From contig JBAMJR010000137.1 in NCBI GenBank assembly GCA_038501785.1, positions 4,622,501 through 4,686,500 on the forward strand: a stretch of DNA of 64,000 nucleotides. The letters run 5' to 3'. Positions 39,445 through 52,320 of the stretch are shown piece by piece (positions within the stretch are counted from its first letter, which is position 1; every line of letters starts with the position of its first letter). The notes beneath the pieces were generated by a model. It made no database searches, was not told the DNA's origin, and saw only the letters and a list, made by a program, of their open reading frames with translations. This DNA is from Myoxocephalus aenaeus. Taxonomy: Eukaryota; Chordata; Actinopteri; Perciformes; Cottidae. The position numbers were made by a program, and so were the translations under genes.

Positions 39445-42249
39445 CACTGCCCTGTGGGAAGGCCAAGGGGAGAGGGACAACTTCAGGGACAATGAACACC
39501 ATTTTCAAACTGGCGTCCATGTCGAAGAAAGTCATTATGCTTCAATTCTCTCTACTCAATTCTCCACAGGTATTTTTGAAAAGGTTTGACCTAATGTCCT
39601 ACATACTGTATGTCACAATCTCCCATGATGAGCTTCAAACAACTAAAGGGGAAGAGAGGACTGATGAACAAACTCAGAGCAAATTTTTTACTGGCATGGA
39701 TTTCTCAACAGGTCAAATATTGCTTAAAGCTTGACGTCATGATTAGGCCAGTGATGTACTTTCTGTTTATCAAACCCACTTTACTGAAACTGAGAGAGGG
39801 CTGCAGGGATTATAACAGAAATAGACTTGCACAAGAGGAGAAGATTGAAAGATAATGGACGTGGAGAAGATGAGATTAAGTGGGTGAAGGGATGCAGAGA
39901 AAATACACCACTTAATGAACAAAAGAAAGAGAACCAGCTTTGATATAGTATGATGGTACCAGGCTGGTTATGGCCATGTGAAAAGCCTCTTTTATGTCAC
40001 TCACTCTGTCCATTCTCCTCATTGGAAAAGCATTGTTGCCTCTGGGCTTTACTGAACTAAACTGTCAAATGCATGGTAGGGAGGAAGTAGTAGGCTGACC
40101 CAGCCTTTATCGTGCACTGCTCCTGCATATTTGCTGAAAGCTAAAAAGGACAGATTTTACAGTTCTGTCCAAAAAGTATGCTATCCATCATGCCAATACC
40201 GTCAACTGTAAAGGATAAAGCAGCACAAGTTAGTTTTAAGATTTTTTGTTGGTCACTATCCAGCACTCCTCTGCTTTTTAGAATTGTTTCAGAACATTTT
40301 TTCACATTTTTTTTGTTATTGAGAAACTGGCATCACGCTTCTTGTTTCACCCTTAAATACCAGTCATCACAGTTGTTAAAGTCTCACTTCTCACATTGTG
40401 CCTGTATGAAGTAGCCCACACGGGACAATTGCATCATTCCCTCCTTAGGTAAATGTGATATTATACAAGATCTTCCCGTTTGAAATTGACAAATACTTCA
40501 GCGAAGATGCAGTGATCTGCATTCCTGCAATGCCTGCAATTGCAGAGGCAGTTTGGTCGGATCATATTATGACAAAAAAAATCAGGAGTTGGAAGACCTG
40601 GGTTGCTTAATTAAAAGGGTCAATGGGTGACGTGTAATTGCACATTTACAATACATGAACTCAGCTGTTGGACCAAGATAGCCAAGTAACAACTGGAACA
40701 ACTTGGTGGTGCAGCAAATTTGACATTCCTCTTTGTGATATTTTTTAAGTTTGTTCACACTTCTGTTTCCTGACATTGTGCACCTTGTTCCTGTTGCAAG
40801 TTTCCCACTGGTTTATTGGAATTACCTGGACTAGAGTGTAGTCATATTTTGTTTCCCCCTGTCCATATCAGGTGTCAAGACGACATCCTTATCATTCCAT
40901 TCCACTCTTTTTGACGGGGATGGTGCAAACTGGCAGTAAAAATCCAGCTCAACAATAAGCTGTCGGTTTGCAGAACAATAGCACTTGTGGTCCTTTACCT
41001 TTGTGTTTCACAATGTTTTCTCAGGTAATTCCATGCCGTAATAAGGATGATAGATGCAGGCAATAGATGGTGTCTGACAGGATTTGATTTTAGAGGCGGG
41101 GTCCTCATTTTCCTGCACCAACATGAGTAAGGATGTAAAATAAAAGAGCACCTGTACTACGAGTTAAAACATGTAATAGATCAGACCATGGACTGACTTG
41201 CAAGGAGTTTCCTCTTTCGGTGCAGAAGACTCCAACCAAATCACTCCAATGCTCCATCCTGAACAAACCATGTAGTACATGTATTTATTATACTAGTTCA
41301 GCACATGGAGAAGCTTGAAAGGAGGTATATAGTTTGATTAAGAAAGAAGAGAGGACACCATTCAGTAGAAATAACCCGAAAATACTACTGTACTTCGTAA
41401 TTAGGAAGAAATCACACAAAGAATAAAAAACACATTCATTGAGGCATTTGTGCTACCACCTACATAGCTCTCAGTAGGGACATGTGGAGTATTACAGAAA
41501 CACACTGGCATTTCCTCTGAGCAGATCTGAAGGAGAAATACATTCTCACAAACCCTTCTCTTTTTTTCATTACTGAACACACCGAAACGCTGGAGACTTT
41601 GCTGTCAGAATGGATCCTCATGCCCCACAGGTTCACTTTCAATTTGTAAGTTAACTCAATATTCACAATCCAAGAGTTTTGCATCCGCAGCATATACTGT
41701 ACATTGTATCATATCTTCAGATTTTAAAGTGTAAACGTATGTCAGACTTCTCAGCGCCTTTTTCATCACCAATGTTTAGCTGCGTGCCAGTTCCCTCTTT
41801 TATTTCTACGCAAAGACCTGCGCTGATTTATGTTTTGTCTAAATACAGATCAAAGGTTTCCCCTACTGTTTGGGACCAACATGAAATATGGGCTTGTGTA
41901 TTATTTGCTCCTTTATGTGCATACATGTACTAATTGATTTACCTTTATACACGTACAGGCTACAGTCTGGTCATGGAGCCCATAAAGACATTTAGTACAA
42001 ACTACATTACAGTAAACTGGAGACCTCCTGAACTGTAATAGCCTAGTTCATCGTTTTGCATTATTCAACTTATATACAGGTGGCCTTCACACACTCTTGT
42101 GCCAAAATGCATGTAAACAATCCAGGTATAAATCTTTTGATACTGGATTTTTTTTTTTTTTTTAATGAGGAAGAAATGCATTCAGCATGTGTTATGAATG
42201 TAGGGAAAAAGTCACTGAATGCTGTTCACCTCCCTGCCTGAGGGGGGGT

Positions 42250-42712
42250 GCTGTGATATGTTTTGGCTTGTGCTTTTTCATTCGCTGCAGGTAATTGGAC
42301 GGCTACTTAGGAGGGAACCTGTGGGGGCCGTTTCTCTCTCTCTCCAGCTTCCAACTGGGCCATGCTGCACAAGAGGAATCCTTGGGGTGGTGGGGTTAGA
42401 AAGTGTGTCGGTAGGGGTGAGAAGCCTTTTTTGTTTAGCCATGTTTTCTCCTGTTTTCCAGTAGGGAGATAGGTAGGACATCTGCATTTCTTTTGTTTCT
42501 TTTGTGGTCTAGGGAAGTTAGATTGCGTACACAGATTGTTTTGTTTGTTATTTTGGGCCAGGCTCACCCTGAAGAATTTGTGACACCGGGTGAAAAATAA
42601 AAACATTGTACTACACCTCTGCAGCATTGGTCCTAATTTGGGAGGTGGGGAGACCCATCTGTATGTTGCGCTCAGGCTCCCCTAGGCCGGGCGTAACAGC
42701 ATGTTTGTTAGG
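42250..42712 (+). repeat. Possible LTR-like or other retroelement fragment
   Basis: The segment is more G-rich than its surroundings. It has AATAAA at about 42597-42602 and ends in GGCCGGGCGTAACA, which looks like an LTR end. I could not find a matching start or target duplication. It may equally be unique intron sequence. Confidence 0.2.
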
Positions 42713-45700
42713 TCTCAAATAATGCGTTTTGGTGAGCACATTGAATTTTAACATAAAATATTGACATAATATTACCCGGCTTGAGTATTGAGCTGTAAAT
42801 GAGCCATGGACATGTGCATCATGATGGGTATCAGGTTTGGTATTGTGACAAAAATCAAAAGATGTTAAGTTTCAGCTAAAAGTGGATCACTTCAGGGTAT
42901 CAGGAAATGGCAATAATTAACTTCTTTTCTACTCCAGTGACAGAAATAAATGACTGGTGGAAGTAGTTTGGCATTTTGAACGACCATAAGCAAGCAGACA
43001 CCTGCTATTCACTCGACTGAAATGCTTTGGCTGCTTGAAATTCTACATCAAAGAAGTCTACTTGTCACCTCCCAACAGAGGTCACAAGGATTAGACCCTC
43101 ACTGACTGAAAGACACTTAATACTCCGTTTTCTTAACAGCACAATAAACTACAGGCTCAAAATACAGCTATGAAGTTTAATCTACACCGTGAACAGTGTT
43201 GTCAGCTTCCTGAAACTGGTATTCACGGTAGGGCTGCTACATATCATTTTACGGTGCTTCTGTTATCTCATGCATCCCTGTTTTCAAAGAAGCGGTCACA
43301 TTCATACTGTCGAAGCTCAAGAGTAATATGAAACTCCTCGAATTCTTTGATTAATACACCGTACAGAGAAAACAACACACCGAGAAACTGTGATTTAATG
43401 GTGTGTGCAAAAATATTACAGGACAATTTATGCCCAGTAACGACTAATCCCTTCAGTGTTTTAGTGGCACGAAGATTGTTTTCACAGCAACTAAGCCTGA
43501 GTGTTGTGTTGGCAGGTGATTAACATTGGCTAACTGTAGGGTGAAACCATGGAGCCGTGGAGTGACAGCGTGAAGGTTTTCTGTCCAATCAAAGCACTAC
43601 AGCAGGTGGTTTCACTGATTGGCAGACCTTCAACCAAAGAAGACGGACGACACAGTGAAACCAGCTGGAAGACAACCTTCCCAAGCTTTGGCACTTGCTG
43701 TGTTTGCTTGTAAAAAGCCAACGCTCCAGAGGAGACTTCAGGAATATATTGTGCATTTGGTGTGGCACGACTCTTGACCCACAGATTCCAGTTCTTACTT
43801 TCAGCCTATTTTAATGTGGCTGCTCAGATTTGAAGTAATACCAGAGAGTGGCGGAAACAAGGGCATGTGAATGGGTTCATGTAACTGAAGTCACCTCACA
43901 GCTACTTGTAAAACTCTTATCTGGGTTGAAGTAACATTAAAGAGGACAGTGGGAGGAGGGAGGGAGGAAAGCAAGGAGGGGAAAAAGAAATAAGGGAACA
44001 TCTGAACTCCCCCCAAATCTCATTAAGACCAAAACAATCAGGCCGGTGAAATCAAGTAGATCTCTTAAATGTAGAAGGTGCACACTAGACCTCTAGGGAC
44101 ACTGCTATCAGCGCTCTCCTCCAGGCCTGTTGTTAAGATTTGGCTCATACTCCCAGGAGAGACCTCAACATTATTACCAAAAAACATTATGACAGAATTA
44201 TAAATTAAATGGGATTACAGCAGAGAGTTAGAGTATGACCTTGTAGAAGTGTATATCTTCTCAGTAAAGTTATTATAAGTTAGTAGTGCCAGCTCCTTCC
44301 ATCTGTCCATGCATCCGACCGTTTAATATCCCGTTCAGGTCACGGAGATGGAGCCGAGCACATCATGTACTGGGTGATTTATGGTTTCCAAGTATATTCC
44401 TTTTTGTGGCCTGCAAACTGCCTTGTGGATAACTGCCTTAATCCACAATATAAAACCATGTTAATTTTGGCACTTTAAAAAAAAAAATTTTCGATCACTA
44501 TCATCTTGTGTTTCTTTTGTTTCTTTTTGACTGTTTGTTTCTTACATATTCCTTTTATTGAGTGCCTTTTATGGTTTGATTCTATTTAGTATAATTTTCC
44601 AAATGTATCATTTTATTAAAATCTATGAAATGTTAAAATATAAATCATGAAATTGGCCCTCACCATTACCTAGAGAGTGTCTTTAAAATGTTTTTTTTCG
44701 TCTGACCAACAGTCCAGAGATGAGCCCTCAACATTGATATGGAACAGAGAGAAGCAGCTAATCCTCAGTATAGTCTCAGAAATCCTTTGTAACACAACCG
44801 TGAGCAGGCCGAACAATATTACATGTATTAAATCTGTATTCAGGTTGTATTCTCACTTTTTAGGCCTCTGTAAGGCATCAACTCAACTGTGGCCACAGAT
44901 TCTGAGTTCAGTAAATCTTTCTGATTGATCAAGCCCAAAGTTCTGTGGAGAACAATGTCCCTTTAAATCCAAGTCCAGCTGCAAAGGGCTTGGACGAGTA
45001 CAGCTGTGACTCGTGCTCAGACTCCTCCCCTAAATTAACCGTGCCAATTTTGTCCATTCAAAACCTTACAGTAGAGAGAACACTAGCCTCATAATCTTAG
45101 TAGATTTAATCTATCAAGCTGCACAGTGGCAGACATGAATCAGTTCTGTGTGCAACTAATTAGCACTGACCTCTGGCGAGATGGGCTCTGCTAGCCTCAT
45201 TTCATGGAGGACTCCGGTCATCAGTCCATGTCTCAACCCCTCATCCTCACCAGTTGCCTCCTTAAAGCCTCTCCCATCCATCACCCATATAGCATATTAG
45301 TGATGCTGTTAAGCTTATACTGTAGACATTAGGGGATGCACTGATAGTGATCATTACACTGTACAGTCAACATGTTGAATTGCATGCTTCTAGTGTGCTT
45401 TTGTACTAAAATTCACTTCTTTTACAAACTGATAACTTTTTTTTTTTTATATTTGCTATCAGAAAACTGCAAATCTTCTGACACTAAAAACACGAAGGAG
45501 CGTGATATTAGGGTTGTGAAATACAACATTCCTGTGAAAATGACCGCTGCATAAAAAAAGAACAACACACACAAACGCTGACAAATCTAAAAAAAATTAC
45601 AGAATATTTATTCAGTGCAATAATTGATCATCTTGTAAAAAATCAACTTAAATGTTGCAATGTTAAGGCCTCACTGGACACACAGCATACTGATTATTTA

Positions 45701-48700
45701 AAAACCTGCACACAGCAAGAACATGTTTTTGACAGGCAAAGCTGACTAATTCTACTTTCCCAGCATACAACCACTAGCTCAAGCCACACATGAACATTTA
45801 ATTGTATTGTGATGAAACCCTTGCAAATCCAATAGACGTGATGAGTAGTTGGCCAAGAAGAAGAAGAAGAAAAGAAAAAAACACTATCAGGACTTATAGG
45901 ACTATCAGGATGTTATCAGTTGGATCCTACCCAGCACATTTACAGCAACATTTAAATATAGAATACTGGATGTTATTAACACTTTACAAGACATAGTCTA
46001 CATATGTATCAGTTCTGATTACAGTGAAATAGTTGTTTATGAATAGACATTCTGTGTATTCATAGATGTTTTGTCAATTGTACGTCATGTCGTCTTGTTT
46101 CATGCAAACCTTTCCTGTCTGTGAAAATATACGTTTCAGTTCTGACACAAATTGTGGGTGGAACGCTTCATATCCATCGTTTTAATAACTTTGAAACTGA
46201 TGCCTGTATAACCACAAATAGATTTATTTACATTTAGAAAGCATAAACACCCAGCTAAGCAAGTCTCCCTTACCTGCAGGGCTATTTATTGTAATTTAAG
46301 ATAGGACCACAGATGTTTTATTCCACTATCCAAATAGCCACAATTTCTTGTATCACTGTGAATATTGATTCAACTAACATATACTTTGCTCATATAATGT
46401 AAATGATACCCAGGATGCAGACTCAGGTGAAAAGCAAGAGCTGAGCCAATCCGTTATTAATGTTGAGGGAATAGTAGAGAAACGTCCCAATGTTGTTATG
46501 AGGTTGAAATTTCAAACAAGTTTGTATTTTCAAACTGCCTCAAGCGATAAATGACTCAGTTCCAGCACCTGAAGCTGACACACCACACACCCTGCCGTGT
46601 TCTTAACCTGAGATCAAAAGAACATCCAAGTGTCTAAAAAACCTGACCTTTAGGGCAACTCTACAACACAAACCACTCCAGGCCGAGCTGCAGTCTCCGA
46701 CTCTGCTTAATGCTTTCGGCATGAGTCATGCCAACTCTTGACTCTCATCCCGACCTAGTGACTCCGCCTGAATCCAAATGACATGTGTTTTGTGAAAAGA
46801 CTGACATATTCCTGCTTGCGAGCAATGCTTTTGTGCTCCGCACAGCGTGCTAGTGTGTGCCAGGCCCAGGCCCGTACCCACGTGATGCAACAACAATGAT
46901 GTAACAACAATGACAGTGCTCCCCGTCCGTCATTATGGCTTTGTGTTTGACATGGACATGAGACAAACAGGGCCAAGCCATGCAGCACAGCATCAGAAAC
47001 GTTTTACTGAGAGGGATTGCTTTTGGATGGTCCGATGCATCCCCTACACGTGCTGTAGCCGAGTCAAATCCACTCACATACGTCTGTGAACACTATATGT
47101 CATTCTAAACATCTAGCTGTTTCGTTATGTCTTCATTTATTCGGCACACACACACACACACCGTGGCTAACAAAATGTAAAACTTTAAAACTCACCTGGT
47201 CTCACTGTTTAAAAGGATTACACAGAACACTGTCAGTGTCAAACACATCATTCCTAAGGTAGGAACAGATACTGGACCTGAATCTAAAAACTGCACAAAC
47301 AGTCAACTTGAGTCCCATCTGATCGCAACATTCCATAGTTGTATATTCTTGGTTTCACAGACAGGAGGTTGATCTGGTATGACTAGCAGCAGGTGTTTTT
47401 GTATCCTACTCTTCCATCTCACTCACAGTTAGTCTGCATCAAGCCAAACTGTGACAGACAGCCGGTTGGTTAGATACTCTTTATTTTCTAATACATTCAC
47501 AAACATATACGTGTGTATGTATATAAAAATACAGGATGCCCAGTTGTCTTAGAAAAGGGGAAGCTGTGCATCAGTGGATATGTTGCGTATTATGCAGCAC
47601 TGGATCAATGTGAAACATTGTTCTGCTTTGCGTTGTCAAGTAGGTGATAGTACTACTACTGGAGGCCATTCTGAAACTGTGTGTTTTTCTGTGCTCTTTC
47701 ATGCATTACCTATGGTGTGCTTCAAACAGACACAGAGTGTGATTCTTTGCTTGTCCCTGGTTATACAGCGCATCTACCGCTCTTCACACACTGAATGTCA
47801 GCGTCAAACACACAAGCTTTCACTCACATAGTGGAGGTAAAGAGAGTTACGTAAACTAAGGTGTGTCCAACAAGACACAGGTGAACAGACTCACTTAATC
47901 ATCTGAAAACGTCCTGAATGTGCCAGACAATTCAAAGCAGCACATTTAGTTTCTGCAGAAAGTATGGATGTCCTGTGGCAATCCACGGGATGTGAATGCT
48001 CACATGGCACTTTTATTTGGTGAAAGAAAAGTGTGTTTATTTTAAAATAGCTGGGGGTATCTACTTTTTACATTCACAGGCCAATATCTTAAATGTCGCT
48101 CATGCGGTCTGTACACAATACATGTAAGTCAATATCTTGTGATAACTATTGGGGTTATGTATGATAAATGGTTATACAACTATTGCACAATCCGTTAGTG
48201 AACAAATATTAAAGAGAAGCTCTGTTGGCACACATTTAGCCACACAATGCAGTGACTCCCCTGTACTGCATGTAGCTTGTTGTGGTGTCAGAATCAATAG
48301 GCATCATCAAGAAAGGAAGGATGGGGGGGGCTGAAGAGGAGTTGGCACGCAAAAGAAAATGCTGTGGTTATGCCCGGTTGGCGTGGCGGTTCGACTGCAG
48401 CACAGTCCTAAAAGCTCTCCGTCTCCTCTGCTCCGTCATACGTCCATCTGCTCCGGTCTCTCTCTTTTTCTGCCTGGGTCAGTGTTACACTCTGTTCCGA
48501 TCAAAATTCTGCCCAGCATTTGTCACATCCCTGGCTCTGCTCCTGCTGTCTGTAATGATCCCGTCTCTTCCCATTCTGTCACACTACAGCAGCGTTCTGT
48601 CCGTCCCAAAGAATCTCCAGTTCACCCTTTGCCTGTCTCATCTTCCATCTTCCCATCCTCCTGCTCTCTCCTTCTACCCACACACTCATTCAGTATTCAT

Positions 48701-48800
48701 ATTTTAGAGGACATTTATGAGCATGAAACCGAGCGTGTGCATCTGCACCATTTTCGGTGCAGAGGAAACCTAAATTTTCTCCCTGAGCCTTCCCTTGTTT

Positions 48801-48825
48801 CCCCCCCCCCCCCCCCCCCCCCCCC
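48801..48825. repeat. Homopolymer of 25 cytosines
   Basis: An uninterrupted run of 25 C on the plus strand (25 G on the transcribed-sense minus strand) in DAGLA intron 1, within a wider pyrimidine-rich stretch. The exact length may be affected by sequencing error. Confidence 0.95.
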
Positions 48826-51159
48826 TCCTTTTCCTTATCTAGCTAATCCAGATTCTGGTTTCGTGTTGCTCATCTTTTTTTAGACTGAAAGCCATGTGCC
48901 ACTCACTCCTACTCTCCCTCTGCCTCTTTCTCCATCTTTTTCTCCCACTGCCACCCACTCAATCCCTTTCACCTCTTCCCACTCCATTTTCTCTTCTTTC
49001 AGTTGATGTGATAGTATATGTGCACTGCACATCACATGCGTGTGTTTGTGTACAGATGAATGTTTTTTGTGTTTTGGGGTGGTGACATATGTGCTCTGCC
49101 AACCTGTCTGTGGCACGCTGCCACAAACCATGTACAGATCCGTTTGTCATTGTATCTGGTCAGACACTCAATTTAACTGCAGCAGTTTTGTCCATGCAAC
49201 GCACTCCTGCAGCCGTAGCTTTTCAGCAGTGTGCTTAATGTAATGTGGTTCTTTAAATTCACACGTTAGTATTTATCACAGTCTTGTCTATTAATGGATT
49301 TGGTTCCAGATCATCAATACCGCCTCCTGGGTACAATCACAGAGTGATACCCTTTTCCATATGGCTTACTTGGATCACATGTCCCATGTTGCACTTGAAA
49401 ATGTTAATGGCCTGGTTATCTCTCGTGAATTTACATGTTCAGCTCCATGTTAGACAAGTGAATATAAAAAGAGGGAACTGGCACTCTTGTTTTCCCAGAA
49501 TTCAATTTATACCTGAGCTGAATATTTACTGTTTCACTTAAAGTGTAAAGGTTTCACTCAAATCACTTCCCAGTTTGGCTGATAAGTGTAAACATTCATT
49601 AATGTACGGGACTTTCCACTAAATGAGTGAGTACAGCATCTGTTCAAAATATAATGTTGTTTCATCTCACACAAGTGCTCATCTACAAGTCCAGATGCAG
49701 TGCAGTACTAAGATTGTAAAGTCCTATAACTATATACAACTTTTTCTACCAAACGTATGCCCATCGTCAGTTTAGGACTGCTGCTTGTCATGTATACCTT
49801 TTACATGGTATTTATTACTACTACTACACATAATATACCCTGTCCTGTAGACAAACTCACTATTCTTGATCTGAACTCTGATTCACACATGCAACAGGAC
49901 TTCATACATTCATTTAAGGCTGTTGTCCAAATTATATGAAAAATAAGTCATTTATTACAGCAAAATGCTCTTTGCTGCGACTTCATCAGAGCAGTGTGAT
50001 TCCTTGACTACAGGTTAACACCTAAACACCAGAACTGGGCCCTGTTCAATCAAATAATTAGTCAATATTAGAGAAGAGGAGCACATTTTCTGGCACAAGG
50101 GCAGGTCGCACATTGTGTGTTCATTTTGGAAAACAAAGAGCAACATACTGTATCTGCCAGGACTCCCTGGAGGAACTTGGTTTCCACCATGGGTTGAAGC
50201 CTATGCCAGGGAACAAAGTGTAAACACTGGTGTTGATGTAGCCTTACATGTAAGAGCCTCGGTCGATTTACTCAACAGGCAGGATGTAAGAGACAGGACG
50301 CAGTGCAGAAATTAGTATAGAATAAGATAATAGTGCAGAACTCATCTGTGTGCCATACACACTCTGTGCTTCTGCCCCAACAAATTCCTCTGGTGCCCGA
50401 GCATAAACAGAAGACTACAACGTGTCTGAATACAGTGTGTGCCACTTTAAGTGTAATGACTAATATGTAATTGCCATCTCTTGTTTTGCTCAAAAATTGT
50501 ACAACTATCTTAAACTGGATTATCACGTTGTTAAGTTACAAAGCACTTGGAGATGTCCATTATCCTCAGCTGACACCTCATTTGTTTGATGGAGGCATTT
50601 TGCACTTTCACAGACCATATCCACAACTGGAAGTCGTGAGAAAAGAGGGCCCTAATTATCAGTGTGAGTGATAAAGAGGTGTGACATTCCCCTTACTGTT
50701 GCGATGCCAGATCCGTCTCTTAAAAAGCAAACATGTAATTTACTGATCAACCAAACGCACATATGGTCTGCATATTATACACACGTATGGTTAGTCAAGC
50801 CTCCTTCTCGTGGAGTGATCATAAAGATACGAAATAAACAGCAATGTTGGTAATGGGGTCTGTCGTTTCACTTACTTTAACTGCATACTTTGGAGAACAG
50901 GCAGTACTTTACAGCAACTGAAACCGTCACATCACTTTGATCGTTGCCATGATCGCGGCATTTTATACAGTCAATTTAAATAAAGAAAACGAAAACATAC
51001 ACTATAACTGAACCACCCAACTATATTTAGCTGCAGTCCTGGGTGATTAAATGTGCAACAGCACGATTACAGCCAGCAGATGAGCAGCAGCGGCAGTAGT
51101 GTGTAATCTGGGTTGATCAGGACGGCTGCCTTAAAGTGGCATCTTGCGGGCCTAGCTAA

Positions 51160-52320
51160 TGGAGATGTGGCCTAAGAAATGAGTCTCAAACGAGCGCTAA
51201 AGCGAAGATTAAAAAGCCGGGTCACGCCGTCCGCTCCGCGGCGGATTGTCTGCGCTGCGTGTGCATATAGCTTCGGGCAGGTTAACGAGTCAGGCTGTCA
51301 GTCAGTCCGTCCCTTCATCCTGCCGCTCACCTGTATGTTGACGGTGCCTTGCCAAGACCCACTGCATCGGTTCCGCTCGCTCTCCCATATCCTTCCGACC
51401 GCCGACCAGCCTCCCTCTCACTCTCCCCGACACCGGCCCAGGTTTTTTTTTTTTACAGGGTGGGGGTGAATTCACAAATGCCTCACCGATATAATTACAA
51501 TAACCGTACAGACGTCATTACAACGGGAGGATGAATGGCTCCAGAGACATCAAAGAGCCGTAGCTTCCTCGGTTAAGAGCCCGGCTGTCAGGCAAACCTG
51601 GAGCATGCCATCAAAGACCGTTATCAAATCACACGGTCGTTTTCCGGAGACCAGCGGCTGCTTGGTTCTCCGCTTAATTGCAACACGTCGTCCGATGTGG
51701 CAGCTCACGGAGAGCGGGGGTCATGTCCACGTCCCTCCGTCGGCGCTCGGCATGATGGTGACTTCTATCCACAGAAGGTAGCGGTGCCGCGGGGTTGACG
51801 GACGAGACGACCCTCTGGATTCTCACGCTGCAAGTCAGTAGCTTGTGTGTGCCATCAGCCGGGCAACTCCCGAACCCCAGCACGGATAGCAGCTACACGG
51901 AGGCAGCATTTTCCCACAGGATCTGGCCCAACCCCTTGGACATTTCTCCCACAGAAGAAAAAAAATCGTACGAATCGGCTCTTCTCCTTCCGCGTCTGCC
52001 TGCGCAAATCCCACACCGCGTTGTGTTTACGCACACCTGACTGGGGTTTCGTAAATGGCAGACCGCAGGCACTTCGGAGATCCTGCGGAGAAAGGGCGCC
52101 ACCGGTGGTTTCTGAATATCAAGGAATCTGCAGCTGAATCAAAGAGGGCGGTGTTTTCCGAGAGGCTGCCGCTCCTCCGTGTTAAGTCACACAGGAAGAC
52201 CCCGAGGGGATGTGGCTCGCTTGTTTGGTTAGTTAGTTGTTAGTTTTAAGGGAGCTGTCTTTGTTTGTTTGTTTAAAAACGCATTCGACTACCTTCACAC
52301 AAAAAATGTCAAAAAACGTA
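51160..52320 (-). promoter_or_regulatory. DAGLA: CpG-rich promoter region, probably for DAGLA
   Basis: This is the most CpG-dense kilobase of the window (for example GCCGTCCGCTCCGCGGCGGA near 51227). It stands against AT-rich flanks and overlaps the proposed exon 1. It could also serve plus-strand transcription. No TATA box is evident. Confidence 0.5.
51331..51480 (-). other. DAGLA: Probable DAGLA non-coding first exon
   Basis: A strong donor on the minus strand (ACATACAG before GTGAGC) ends at 51331, in a GC-rich context upstream of the DAGLA coding exons. Vertebrate DAGLA has a non-coding first exon followed by a long intron. The exon start is not defined by sequence; the upper coordinate is a guess. 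Confidence 0.45.

Larger units (their letters stand above)
39452..51330 (-). other. DAGLA: Long first intron of DAGLA (11.9 kb)
   Basis: The acceptor is TTCCCACAG just above 39451, and the proposed donor is ACAG before GTGAGC at 51331/51330. The intron is mostly AT-rich unique-looking sequence. It contains an LTR-like fragment near 42250-42712, a CT-rich stretch at about 48400-48990 with a 25-C run, and small CA or GAA repeats. I see no other gene. Confidence 0.55.

Noticed and set aside
48282..48883. Two overlapping plus-strand open frames of 141 and 174 codons
   Set aside because: They arise from a CT-rich, low-complexity stretch with few stop codons, show no domain, and lie in DAGLA intron 1.
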